In this document: positions 1 through 6,439 of the stretch, in pieces | How the letters are laid out: the number at the start of each line of letters is the position of its first letter | Numbering within the stretch: the first letter of the stretch is position 1 | Assembly (NCBI GenBank): GCA_900556455.1 | Contig: USOV01000040.1 | Span: forward strand, 1-7,677 | DNA: 7,677 nucleotides | DNA from: an uncultured Clostridium sp. | GTDB lineage: Bacteria; Bacillota; Clostridia; TANB77; CAG-508 | Direction of reading: 5' to 3' | Translations under genes and position numbers: made by a program | The notes under the pieces: generated by a model | What the model was told of the DNA's origin: nothing | What the model saw: the letters and a program-made list of their open reading frames with translations, nothing else | The model's database searches: none

Positions 1-20
1 AGACACCTTTCCTTTTATAT

Positions 21-49
21 AAAAAAAGCAGCTAAGTAAAGCTGTTTTT
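21..49 (-). terminator. Intrinsic terminator of the serine tRNA unit
   Basis: On the minus strand an A-tract (49-45) is followed by a 5-bp stem CAGCT/AGCTG (44-40 with 33-29) around a 6-nt loop, then one C and seven U (27-21). The stem starts directly at the CCA end of tRNA-Ser(GCU), as expected for the end of a tRNA transcript. The stem is short, but the U-tract is clean. Confidence 0.75.
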
Positions 50-138
50 GGCGCAGAAGGAGGGGTTCGAACCCTCGCGCCCCTTTCGAGACCTAATTGT
101 TTAGCAAACAATCCCCTTCACCACTTGGGTACTTCTGC
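49..138 (-). tRNA. tRNA-Ser(GCU), class II
   Basis: This 90-nt tRNA gene reads AGC and AGU serine codons. The acceptor stem GCAGAAG (138-132) pairs with CTTCTGC (59-53). It is followed by discriminator G (52) and an encoded CCA (51-49). The anticodon arm ATTGT/ACAAT closes a 7-nt loop TTGCTAA, with anticodon GCT at 105-103. A long variable arm and a GGTTCGAAC-type T arm are present, as expected for serine tRNAs. It is the second gene of a two-tRNA unit: tRNA-Ser(UGA) lies 79 nt upstream, and a terminator follows at once. No convincing promoter lies between the two genes, so it is probably cotranscribed. Its 5' end overlaps an 11-bp inverted repeat (136-180). Confidence 0.97.
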
Positions 139-180
139 ATATTTATGATAAAAATTAAAAGTGAAAATTATAAATATGCA
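136..180. repeat. 11-bp inverted repeat overlapping the tRNA-Ser(GCU) 5' end
   Basis: Arms TGCATATTTAT (136-146) and ATAAATATGCA (170-180) are perfectly complementary around a 23-nt AT-rich loop. In the tRNA precursor the distal arm includes the first three nucleotides of the mature tRNA (138-136), so this hairpin would compete with the acceptor stem. It may be a processing or folding element, or AT-rich coincidence. Confidence 0.5.
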
Positions 181-217
181 TCTTCTACATTTTATAACTC
201 TTCACTATGTTTTTTGT

Positions 218-309
218 TGGCGCAGAGGGTGGGATTCGAACCCACGGTACGCTACAAACGCACGCCAATTTTCAAGACTGGTGCCATAAACCAACTCGAC
301 CACCTCTGC
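218..309 (-). tRNA. tRNA-Ser(UGA), class II
   Basis: This 92-nt tRNA gene reads UCN serine codons. The acceptor stem GCAGAGG (309-303) pairs with CCTCTGC (228-222). Discriminator G (221) and encoded CCA (220-218) follow. The anticodon arm CCAGT/ATTGG closes the loop CTTGAAA, with anticodon TGA at 274-272. The long variable arm (about 261-245) and the GGGTTCGAATCCC T arm confirm a serine class II tRNA. It is the first gene after the promoter at 342-371, and tRNA-Ser(GCU) lies downstream. The two acceptor stems are nearly identical, as expected for recognition by one seryl-tRNA synthetase. Confidence 0.97.
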
Positions 310-314
310 ATTAT

Positions 315-330
315 TTAGCATATTTGCTAA
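315..330 (-). other. Small hairpin in the tRNA precursor leader
   Basis: TTAGCA (315-320) and TGCTAA (325-330) form a perfect 6-bp stem with a 4-nt loop. It lies 5 nt upstream of the mature tRNA-Ser(UGA) 5' end and just downstream of the predicted transcription start. It would form in the 5' leader. A role in RNase P processing is possible but is inferred from position only. Confidence 0.4.
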
Positions 331-341
331 CAACAGTATAT

Positions 342-371
342 ATATTAGCACATTTCAGGCTTTCTTGTCAA
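342..371 (-). promoter_or_regulatory. Sigma-A promoter of the serine tRNA unit
   Basis: The minus strand has a perfect -35 TTGACA (371-366), an 18-nt spacer, and -10 TAATAT (347-342) preceded by TGC, an extended -10 element. Transcription should start near 335, about 25 nt before tRNA-Ser(UGA). A near-consensus promoter is expected for stable RNA genes. Confidence 0.8.
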
Positions 372-452
372 TAGAAAACTTAGGTTTTTTACAGATTTAA
401 ATTTTTTAATTTTACATAACATTACAGAATTGTAGTTTGTCAATTACCAGTC

Positions 453-486
453 GCATTAGATACAATATATTTATTGTATCTAATGC
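453..486. repeat. Perfect 15-bp palindrome with 4-nt loop
   Basis: The arm GCATTAGATACAATA (453-467) and its exact complement (472-486) flank TATT. No T-tract follows on either strand, so it is not a standard intrinsic terminator. It lies 83 nt past the parB stop. It could be a non-canonical 3' end or RNase III site of the parAB transcript, a protein-binding dyad, or the end of a lost mobile element. I cannot choose between these. Apart from this palindrome, the hairpin at 507-532 and the tRNA promoter, I see nothing in 310-568. Confidence 0.8.
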
Positions 487-506
487 TCTAAACAATAACA
501 GTAAGT

Positions 507-532
507 AACCCCGACGAGATTGGGCGGATGTC
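507..532 (+). other. GC-rich hairpin segment of unknown origin
   Basis: 14 of the 19 bases at 509-527 are G or C, in surroundings that are strongly AT-rich. On the plus strand CCCGA (510-514) can pair with TTGGG (520-524) around the loop CGAGA, with one G.U pair. On the minus strand that pair becomes A.C, which slightly favours a plus-strand RNA. A GC-rich hairpin followed by a short G-rich segment resembles the general layout of the right end of IS200/IS605-type elements. No transposase gene or remnant is visible, so this is only a suggestion. Confidence 0.35.
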
Positions 533-568
533 TTTATCATTTTAAAAAAACACCATACAAATCTCTTT

Positions 569-1438
569 TTATTTTACAATTTCCAAAAGCCTTGCTAATT
601 CTTCATTTGATGAATATTCTATTATTATTTTTCCAGATCTTGCACCTGCATTTATTTTTACTTTTGAACCGAAAAAACTTCTAAAAGAATCCTCTATATC
701 TCTATATAGTGCATTATATCTTGTTTGTTTTGCTTTTTTGGCAGTTTTTTCTCCTTTTGTTTGTTTTGCAATTATTTGTTTTTCTGCTTCCCTTACACTG
801 TCTCCACTTTCTATCATATATTTTGCAGTTTCATATTGTTTATCTGGATCTTCTATTCTAAGTAAAGCTCTGCAGTGACCTTCTGTTAAGTCCCCTGATT
901 TAGCTAATTCTATTACTCTTTCATCCAAATTCAATACTCTTATAGTATTTGCAATTCCACTTCTACTTATTCCCAATTTATCTGATAATTGTTGTTGTGT
1001 TAATTCATACTTTTCTAACAATTCCTTCATTGCTACTGCTTTTTCAATTGGGTTTAAATCTTCTCTTTGGATATTTTCTATTAAAGCTATTTCTTTATTT
1101 GTTTGTTCTGTATAAGCTCTTACAATTGCTGGAATTTCACTTATACCAGCCTTTTTAGCTGCTCTCCATCTTCTTTCTCCAGCCACAATTTTATAGTGAT
1201 CATCTTCCTTAGTTACAATTATTGGTTGTATTACACCATATTCTTTTATAGATTCTGCAAGTTCATCTATTTTTTCGCCATCAAATTGTTGTCTTGGTTG
1301 GTTTTTGTTTGGTTCTACATCTATTAATTTTAAACTTTGTATTACTTCTCCGTCTTGAATTTCTTCTTTTATAGGTTCTACATTATTAACTGAAAATAAT
1401 GCATCTAATCCTTTTCCTAATCCTGTCATCTTTGCCAT
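569..1438 (-). CDS. parB: Chromosome-partitioning protein ParB/Spo0J
   Basis: ParB is a CTP-dependent DNA clamp that loads at parS sites near the origin, spreads, recruits SMC and works with ParA. Numbering here is from the upstream ATG at 1444. The N-terminal GLGKGLDALF stretch (8-17) matches the segment by which Spo0J stimulates Soj ATPase. The ParB/Sulfiredoxin fold carries the CTP-binding motifs GERRWRA (89-95) and ENIQRED (123-129). A helix-turn-helix lies at about 148-171, and the last 45 residues form the dimerisation domain. The length of 289-291 aa is normal. Two starts compete. The Shine-Dalgarno-like AGGGGG (1452-1447) is only 2 nt from the ATG at 1444 but 8 nt from the ATG at 1438, so I chose 1438 (MAKMTGLGKG). 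It lies 17 nt after parA and is surely cotranscribed with it. No typical terminator follows; the palindrome at 453-486 is the nearest candidate 3' end. Confidence 0.96.
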   Translation of the reverse strand: MAKMTGLGKGLDALFSVNNVEPIKEEIQDGEVIQSLKLIDVEPNKNQPRQQFDGEKIDELAESIKEYGVIQPIIVTKEDDHYKIVAGERRWRAAKKAGISEIPAIVRAYTEQTNKEIALIENIQREDLNPIEKAVAMKELLEKYELTQQQLSDKLGISRSGIANTIRVLNLDERVIELAKSGDLTEGHCRALLRIEDPDKQYETAKYMIESGDSVREAEKQIIAKQTKGEKTAKKAKQTRYNALYRDIEDSFRSFFGSKVKINAGARSGKIIIEYSSNEELARLLEIVK

Positions 1439-1455
1439 TTTCATTTCCCCCTATT

Positions 1456-2220
1456 CTAATTTTTCTTTGTTCTTATTACTTCACCAGCAAGTTTTTCATA
1501 ACATCTTGCCCCTTTAGAAAGAGGTGCATATGTTGTTATAGGCATACCATAGCTTGGTGCTTCACTAAGTTTTACATTTCTTGGTATTACTGTTTTATAT
1601 ACATTATCTTTAAAGTATTTTTTTACTTCACTTATTACTTGATTTGATAGATTTGTTCTTGCATCATTCATTGTAAGAACAACACCTTCAATATATAACT
1701 CTTTATTTAGTTGTTGTTTTATTAAATTTACTGTGTTCATAAGTTGTCCAACACCTTCTAGTGCATAATACTCACATTGTATTGGTATTATTATTGAGTC
1801 TGCTGCAGTAAGAGCATTTATTGTAAGTAATCCTAATGATGGAGGGCAATCTATTAAAATATAATCAAATTTATCTTTTATTAAATCTAATTTTGCCTTT
1901 AGTTTATTTTCTCTTGCCATCATTGGTACTAACTCAACTTCTGCTCCTGCTAAATTAATGTTAGAAGGACAGACAAATAGTTTCTTTATACTACTTTCTA
2001 CTATTGTCTCTTCTAATTCTGTTTCATTAATTATAACATCATAAATTGATTTTTCTTGTTTTTTGTTTACTCCAACTCCACTTGTTGCATTTCCTTGTGG
2101 GTCTTCATCTATCAATAATACTTTTTTGCCTTTTTTTGCTAGAGCTGCACTTAAATTAACTGTTGTGGTTGTTTTTCCAACTCCACCTTTTTGATTAACT
2201 ACTGCTATTACTTTTGCCAA
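1456..2220 (-). CDS. parA: Chromosome-partitioning ATPase ParA/Soj
   Basis: ParA is a deviant Walker ATPase. It binds the nucleoid as an ATP dimer, is stimulated by ParB, and drives origin segregation; in Bacillus the homologue Soj also controls DnaA. From the TTG start the protein is 254 aa, matching Soj (about 253). Visible motifs are the deviant Walker A KGGVGKTT (11-18) with signature lysine 11, the A' region IDEDPQGN (37-44), and Walker B ILIDCPP (121-127). DARTN (186-190) has arginine 188 at the position of the known DNA-binding arginine of Soj. IPRNVKLSEAP (212-222) is typical of the chromosomal family. The TTG at 2220 is preceded by AGGAGGG with 6-nt spacing, whereas the upstream in-frame ATG (2244) has no ribosome site and falls at the predicted transcription start. 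parB follows after 17 nt. The unit has its own promoter at 2249-2277. Confidence 0.97.
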   Translation of the reverse strand: MAKVIAVVNQKGGVGKTTTTVNLSAALAKKGKKVLLIDEDPQGNATSGVGVNKKQEKSIYDVIINETELEETIVESSIKKLFVCPSNINLAGAEVELVPMMARENKLKAKLDLIKDKFDYILIDCPPSLGLLTINALTAADSIIIPIQCEYYALEGVGQLMNTVNLIKQQLNKELYIEGVVLTMNDARTNLSNQVISEVKKYFKDNVYKTVIPRNVKLSEAPSYGMPITTYAPLSKGARCYEKLAGEVIRTKKN

Positions 2221-2226
2221 TTTTAT

Positions 2227-2233
2227 CCCTCCT
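2227..2233 (-). promoter_or_regulatory. Ribosome binding site that fixes the parA TTG start
   Basis: AGGAGGG (2233-2227) lies 6 nt before the TTG codon at 2220-2218. The longer reading from ATG 2244 would place this site inside the coding sequence. TTG plus alanine gives an N-terminus MAKVIAVVNQKGG that aligns with Soj (MGKIIAITNQKGG). Confidence 0.85.
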
Positions 2234-2248
2234 AAATTTAACATATTA

Positions 2249-2277
2249 ATAATATAAAATTTTTAATAATATGTCAA
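2249..2277 (-). promoter_or_regulatory. Sigma-A promoter of parAB
   Basis: The minus strand has a perfect -35 TTGACA (2277-2272), a 17-nt spacer, and -10 TATTAT (2254-2249, 5 of 6 consensus). The start would fall near 2242, giving a leader of about 20 nt that contains the Shine-Dalgarno site. The promoter begins about 33 bp beyond the rsmG terminator U-tract, so parAB can be expressed separately from the yidC-rsmG operon. Confidence 0.8.
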
Positions 2278-2309
2278 TGAAAATGATAAATGTTTTTAAA
2301 TTTTTTTAC

Positions 2310-2341
2310 AAAAAAAATGTTTCACAGTTAAGTGTGAAACA
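2310..2341 (-). terminator. Intrinsic terminator of the yidC-rsmG operon
   Basis: Downstream of the rsmG stop, a perfect 9-bp stem TGTTTCACA/TGTGAAACA (2341-2333 with 2326-2318) with a 6-nt loop is followed by eight U (2317-2310). A T-run at 2345-2350 on the plus strand could allow weak activity in the other direction. The stem arms contain exact parS half-sites TGTTTCAC and GTGAAACA. Confidence 0.9.
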
Positions 2342-2369
2342 AGCTTTTTTCTTGTCATTTAGCAAATAT

Positions 2370-3089
2370 TTAAAGTGGGTTTTTCGTTGGTATTCCGGCT
2401 TTTCTTGGATATTGTCTACTCATTTTTTGTACTTTTTTTATTATAAAAATTGTTCTATTATTATCCGAATTTGGAAGATTAAATTTTTTTATTTCTTCTA
2501 TTTTTCCTCCCAAAATTTCAATTGCTTTTCTTGAATTTTCTATTTCTTCGTCACAGTTACTACCTTTCATACAAATACATTTTCCTCCTACTTTTACAAA
2601 AGGTAACATGTATTCTAGCAAAACATTTAAAGGTGCAACTGCTCTAGATACTGCAACATCATATTTTTCTCTATATTTAAAATCTTGTCCAAAATCTTCT
2701 GCTCTTCCATGAATTGTTTTTACTTTATTTAAATTAATCTTTTCTATTACTTCATTTAGGAAATTAATTCTTTTATTTAGAGAATCTAATAATGTAATTT
2801 CTAGTGAGTTTTCAGCAATTTTTAAAGGAATACCTGGAAATCCTGCACCAGTTCCTACATCTATAATGTTATCGTTTTCATTAATATATTTTAATACTGT
2901 TAAAGAATCTATGAAATGCTTTAAAATAACCTCTTTAGGCTCTGTAATACCAGTTAAATTCATAACTTTATTCTTCTCAATTAACAAGTTCATAAAGTCA
3001 TAAAAGTTTTTAATTTGACTATCATCAAGTTTTAAATTTAAAGCCATTAAATTAATATTCATTTCCTTTTTAAAAGAATCAAAGTCCAT
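2370..3089 (-). CDS. rsmG: 16S rRNA (guanine-N7)-methyltransferase RsmG (GidB)
   Basis: RsmG uses S-adenosylmethionine to methylate N7 of G527 (E. coli numbering) in 16S rRNA. In several bacteria its loss gives low-level streptomycin resistance. At 239 aa it has the usual family length. Visible features are NLTGI (44-48) with the H and DSL that follow at 58-63, the cofactor-binding loop DVGTGAGFPGIPL (77-89), SRAVAPL (148-154), MKG (174-176), and the typical basic tail RQYPRKAGIPTKNPL (225-239). The ATG is set by AGGAGG (3100-3095) 5 nt upstream. It starts 25 nt after the mnmG stop and is the last gene of the operon; a strong terminator follows within 30 nt. No damage is seen. Confidence 0.97.
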   Translation of the reverse strand: MDFDSFKKEMNINLMALNLKLDDSQIKNFYDFMNLLIEKNKVMNLTGITEPKEVILKHFIDSLTVLKYINENDNIIDVGTGAGFPGIPLKIAENSLEITLLDSLNKRINFLNEVIEKINLNKVKTIHGRAEDFGQDFKYREKYDVAVSRAVAPLNVLLEYMLPFVKVGGKCICMKGSNCDEEIENSRKAIEILGGKIEEIKKFNLPNSDNNRTIFIIKKVQKMSRQYPRKAGIPTKNPL

Positions 3090-3114
3090 ATTTTCCTCCT
3101 AAAAAATACTTAAT

Positions 3115-4989
3115 TTATTTATTATTTTTTTGCTCCAAATAAATTAATAAAACTGATACATCTGCTGGAGATATTCCAGAGATTCTTGAAGCCTGCCCAA
3201 TAGAATGTGGTCTAAATTTATCTAGTTTTTGCCTTGCTTCTAAGCTTATGCCCTTTAAGTTTAAATAATCTAAATCTTCTGGCAATAGTTTATTTTCAAG
3301 TTTTTTCATTTTTTCTACTTGAGTCATTTGAAGTTTAATATATCCCTCATATTTTGCTTTTATTTCAACTTCTTCTGCTTCTGCCTCATTTAAATTTGGC
3401 ATATTACTATCTATTTGTTTTAAATCTTCATATTTTATTTCTGTTCTTTTCAATAATTCTATTTCTTTCACTCCTGTTGTTATTACAGATGAATTATGCT
3501 CTATTAAAAACTTATTTACTTGCTCTGTTGGTTTTATTACATTATTTCTTAATCTTTCTATTTCTGCCTCTATTCTATCCATTTTTTCTTCAAATTTTTT
3601 ATATCTTTCATCTGATATTAATCCAACTTCATGACCTATTTTAGTTAATCTTTCATCTGCGTTGTCTTGTCTTAATAACAATCTATATTCTGCCCTAGAT
3701 GTCATCATTCTATAAGGCTCATTTGTTCCTTTTGTAACAATATCATCTATTAAAACACCAATATATGAATCCCATCTGTGTAAAATTATTGGTTCTTTTC
3801 CTTGTAATTCTCTTGCTGCATTTATTCCTGCTATAATTCCTTGTGCTGCAGCTTCTTCATATCCTGATGTTCCATTTATTTGCCCTGCTAGGAACATTCC
3901 TTTAATATTTTTTAGTTCCAATGATAATTTTAATTGTTGTGGGTTAATTGCATCATATTCTATTGCATATGCAGGTCTTGTAAATTCTACATTTTCTAAT
4001 CCAGGAATTGTTCTATACATCGCTATTTGCACATCTTCTGGAAGCGATGAACTCATTCCTTGAACATACATTTCATCTGTATCTAATCCCATTGGCTCAA
4101 TAAAAATTTGGTGTCTTTCTTTATCAGCAAATCTTACAACCTTATCTTCTATTGATGGACAATATCTTGGACCTGTTCCCTCTATTTGTCCTGAATATAG
4201 AGGTGACCTATTTAAATTTTTTCTTATAATTTCATGAGTTTTAGCATTTGTATATGTTAAATAGCAAGGAACTTGCTGAATTTGTAAGTTTTTATTTTCA
4301 AATGAGAATGGAACTATTTTTTCGTCTCCTTCTTGTATTTCCATTTTAGAAAAGTCTATACTTTTTTTGTTAACCCTTGCTGGTGTTCCTGTTTTAAATC
4401 TTACTAACTCAATTCCTAAATCTTTTAGGCATTTTGATAATTTATTTGCAGGAAATACTCCATCTGGTCCACTTTCAAAATTCACTTCACCAATATATAT
4501 TTTACCTTTTAAGTATGTTCCTGTAGCAATTACAACTGCTTTAACATTATAAATTGCTCCAATATTTGTTTCTATTCCAACTACTTGTCCATTTTCAACT
4601 TTTATATCAACTATTTCTGCTTGTTTTATATATAAGTTTTCTTGTTGTTCAAGAGTATGTTTCATTTCTCTTTGATATTTTTTTCTGTCTGCTTGTGCTC
4701 TTAATGAATATACTGCAGGTCCTTTTGATTTATTTAACATTTTAGATTGTATAAAAGTTTTATCAATATTTTTTCCCATTTCTCCGCCAAGGCTATCTAT
4801 TTCCCTTACTAAATGCCCTTTTGATGTTCCTCCAATATTGGGATTACATGGCATATTTGCCACATTTTCCAAAGTTATAGAAAACAATAATGTTTTTTTA
4901 CCCATTCTTGCTGCTGCAAGAGCTGCTTCACAACCAGCATGTCCTGCTCCGATAACTGCTATATCATAATTTCCAGCATTATATTTCAT
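3115..4989 (-). CDS. mnmG: tRNA wobble-uridine modification FAD protein MnmG (GidA)
   Basis: MnmG forms a heterotetramer with MnmE that installs the (carboxymethyl)aminomethyl group on U34 of certain tRNAs, using FAD, NADH and methylene-tetrahydrofolate. The protein is 624 aa, full length for the family. It has the FAD-binding GAGHAGCE (14-21), CNPNIGG (48-54), the signature GPRYCPSIEDK (273-283) with cysteine 277, and the second signature AGQINGTSGYEEAAAQG (368-384). Cysteines 48 and 277 match the two conserved cysteines of E. coli MnmG. The C-terminal MnmE/tRNA-interacting helical region with RPHSIGQASRISGISPAD (593-610) is intact. The ATG at 4989 has only a weak Shine-Dalgarno (GGAAGGAAATGAG about 8-20 nt upstream), the weakest in the operon. 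It follows mnmE by 33 nt. Confidence 0.98.
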   Translation of the reverse strand: MKYNAGNYDIAVIGAGHAGCEAALAAARMGKKTLLFSITLENVANMPCNPNIGGTSKGHLVREIDSLGGEMGKNIDKTFIQSKMLNKSKGPAVYSLRAQADRKKYQREMKHTLEQQENLYIKQAEIVDIKVENGQVVGIETNIGAIYNVKAVVIATGTYLKGKIYIGEVNFESGPDGVFPANKLSKCLKDLGIELVRFKTGTPARVNKKSIDFSKMEIQEGDEKIVPFSFENKNLQIQQVPCYLTYTNAKTHEIIRKNLNRSPLYSGQIEGTGPRYCPSIEDKVVRFADKERHQIFIEPMGLDTDEMYVQGMSSSLPEDVQIAMYRTIPGLENVEFTRPAYAIEYDAINPQQLKLSLELKNIKGMFLAGQINGTSGYEEAAAQGIIAGINAARELQGKEPIILHRWDSYIGVLIDDIVTKGTNEPYRMMTSRAEYRLLLRQDNADERLTKIGHEVGLISDERYKKFEEKMDRIEAEIERLRNNVIKPTEQVNKFLIEHNSSVITTGVKEIELLKRTEIKYEDLKQIDSNMPNLNEAEAEEVEIKAKYEGYIKLQMTQVEKMKKLENKLLPEDLDYLNLKGISLEARQKLDKFRPHSIGQASRISGISPADVSVLLIYLEQKNNK

Positions 4990-5022
4990 ATTTTATCTCA
5001 TTTCCTTCCCATTTTTAAACTG

Positions 5023-6390
5023 TTATTTTCCTAAACAGAATTTAGAAAAAATTTCTTTTATAATATCTTCTGAAACACTTTCTCCTGTTATTTTTCCTAA
5101 ATTTTCTAATATTTCTTTTATATTTATTGCAATTATATCTACAGGCAAATTAGATTTTAAAGCAATAATTGATTGTTTCGCGTTTTGTTTTGCACAATCT
5201 ATTAACTCTTTGTGTCTAATATTTGTAATTACATTTCCATTATCTAAATCAATTTCATTTATATTAAACATTTGTGTTAATTTTTCATAAATTTGTTCAA
5301 TTCCTTTTTTTTCTAATACTGATATTTTTAAAATATCTTTGCCTAAATTACTTAATTCCGTAATAGTTTCTGCATTTTCATTTAAATCTATTTTATTTAA
5401 AATAATAATGGTCTTTTTATTTTTAATAAAATTTATTATCTCAAAGTCTTCTTTATTTAATGGCTTAGAAACATCAAAAATAGCTAAAATAATATCACTA
5501 TTTTGTGCTGCTTTCTTAGATTTTTCTATTCCTATTCTCTCTATTTTATCTTCAGACTCTCTAATTCCCGCTGTATCAATTATTTTAAAAGGTATTCCTG
5601 AGATAGAAATTTGTTCTTCAATTGTATCTCTTGTTGTCCCTTCAATATCTGTAACAATTGCTCTTTCTTCTTTTAAAAACTCATTCAACAAAGATGACTT
5701 TCCAGCATTTGGCCTTCCTATTATTGCTAACTTTATTCCGTCTTTTATTATTTTTCCATTTTCAAAAGAATTTGAAAGCTTTTCTAGGTGATTTTGAATG
5801 TCTTCTAATATTTTTATAGCATTAGAATATGTTACTTCTTCTACATCATATTCAGGATAATCTATTGAAACTTCAATATCTACCATTAAATCCATTACTT
5901 TTTTCCTTATATTTGAAATTTCAGAAGATAAATACCCTTCTAATTGTTTTTCTGATGCTTCTACTTCTTTATTTGTTTTTGCATTTATTATATCTATTAC
6001 TGATTCTGCTTGTGCTAAATCTATTCTTCCATTTAAAAATGCTCTTTTTGTAAATTCTCCTGGTTCTGCAAGAGTTGCACCATTTTTTAAGCATATTTCT
6101 AGTATTCTTCTAACAATTAATATTCCGCCATGTGAATTTATTTCACACATATCCTCTGCTGTATAACTTTTAGGTGCTTTAAAATACGATACTAGTACTT
6201 CATCTATTGTTTTGCCTTCATCTACAATATGTCCGTATTTTATTGAATTTCCTTTTATTTCTTCTATTTTTTGTTTGTTTTTAGGAATAAATATTTTTTC
6301 TATTATTTCAAATGTTTTTTCTCCACTTAGTCTTATTATTCCTATTCCTCCAATTGCTGGAGCTGTTGATATTGCTACAATAGTAGACAT
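5023..6390 (-). CDS. mnmE: tRNA modification GTPase MnmE (TrmE)
   Basis: MnmE is the GTPase partner of MnmG in wobble-uridine modification. At 455 aa it has the usual three parts: an N-terminal formyl-THF-binding domain (about 1-118), a helical domain split around the insert, and a Ras-like G domain (about 217-375). G motifs seen are GRPNAGKS (225-232), GTTRDT (251-256), DTAG (272-275) and NKID (332-335). The G5 region reads SVLEKKG (357-363), where the family usually has SA. The C-terminal FCLGK (451-455) keeps the conserved cysteine 452 of the family C-x-G-K motif. The ATG has GGGAGGT 5 nt upstream. That ribosome site follows directly on the U-tract of the hairpin at 6402-6435, so jag readthrough may control mnmE. 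Confidence 0.98.
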   Translation of the reverse strand: MSTIVAISTAPAIGGIGIIRLSGEKTFEIIEKIFIPKNKQKIEEIKGNSIKYGHIVDEGKTIDEVLVSYFKAPKSYTAEDMCEINSHGGILIVRRILEICLKNGATLAEPGEFTKRAFLNGRIDLAQAESVIDIINAKTNKEVEASEKQLEGYLSSEISNIRKKVMDLMVDIEVSIDYPEYDVEEVTYSNAIKILEDIQNHLEKLSNSFENGKIIKDGIKLAIIGRPNAGKSSLLNEFLKEERAIVTDIEGTTRDTIEEQISISGIPFKIIDTAGIRESEDKIERIGIEKSKKAAQNSDIILAIFDVSKPLNKEDFEIINFIKNKKTIIILNKIDLNENAETITELSNLGKDILKISVLEKKGIEQIYEKLTQMFNINEIDLDNGNVITNIRHKELIDCAKQNAKQSIIALKSNLPVDIIAINIKEILENLGKITGESVSEDIIKEIFSKFCLGK

Positions 6391-6401
6391 TTTTACCTCC
6401 C

Positions 6402-6435
6402 AAAAAATTAGGCAGATATAGAAAATATCTGCCTA
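6402..6435 (-). terminator. Terminator or attenuator hairpin between jag and mnmE
   Basis: A perfect 11-bp stem TAGGCAGATAT/ATATCTGCCTA (6435-6425 with 6419-6409) with a 5-nt loop is followed by A and six U (6407-6402). The stem begins 4 nt after the jag stop codon, and the U-tract touches the mnmE Shine-Dalgarno (6401-6395). I see no convincing promoter between it and mnmE. It must therefore be leaky or regulated, or mnmE must be transcribed from inside jag. Confidence 0.8.
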
Positions 6436-6439
6436 TGCT

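Noticed and set aside
97..318. Plus-strand reading frame of 73 codons
   Set aside because: It runs through both tRNA genes on the opposite strand and has no credible ribosome site or protein family.
438..443. A second TTGACA on the minus strand as a further tRNA promoter
   Set aside because: No acceptable -10 occurs at 16-19 nt; the nearest TATAAT-like hexamers are at spacings of about 11 and 23 nt.
516..565. Pairing of GAGATT (516-521) with AATCTC (560-565) as a parB terminator
   Set aside because: It has only 6 bp with a 38-nt loop and is not positioned before a proper U-tract; it is not distinguishable from chance.
2221..2244. ATG start for parA at 2244
   Set aside because: It lacks a Shine-Dalgarno, lies at the predicted transcription start, and would translate the real ribosome site as coding sequence.
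3354..3644. Plus-strand open frames opposite parA, parB, rsmG, mnmG, mnmE and jag (for example 3354-3644 and 5339-5791)
   Set aside because: They are antisense to well-supported genes and encode L/F/I-rich protein, the expected shadow of AT-rich coding DNA.
4999..5007. Tiny reading frame ATG-AGA-TAA just upstream of mnmG as a regulatory leader peptide
   Set aside because: Two codons in AT-rich DNA is expected by chance, and nothing supports its translation.
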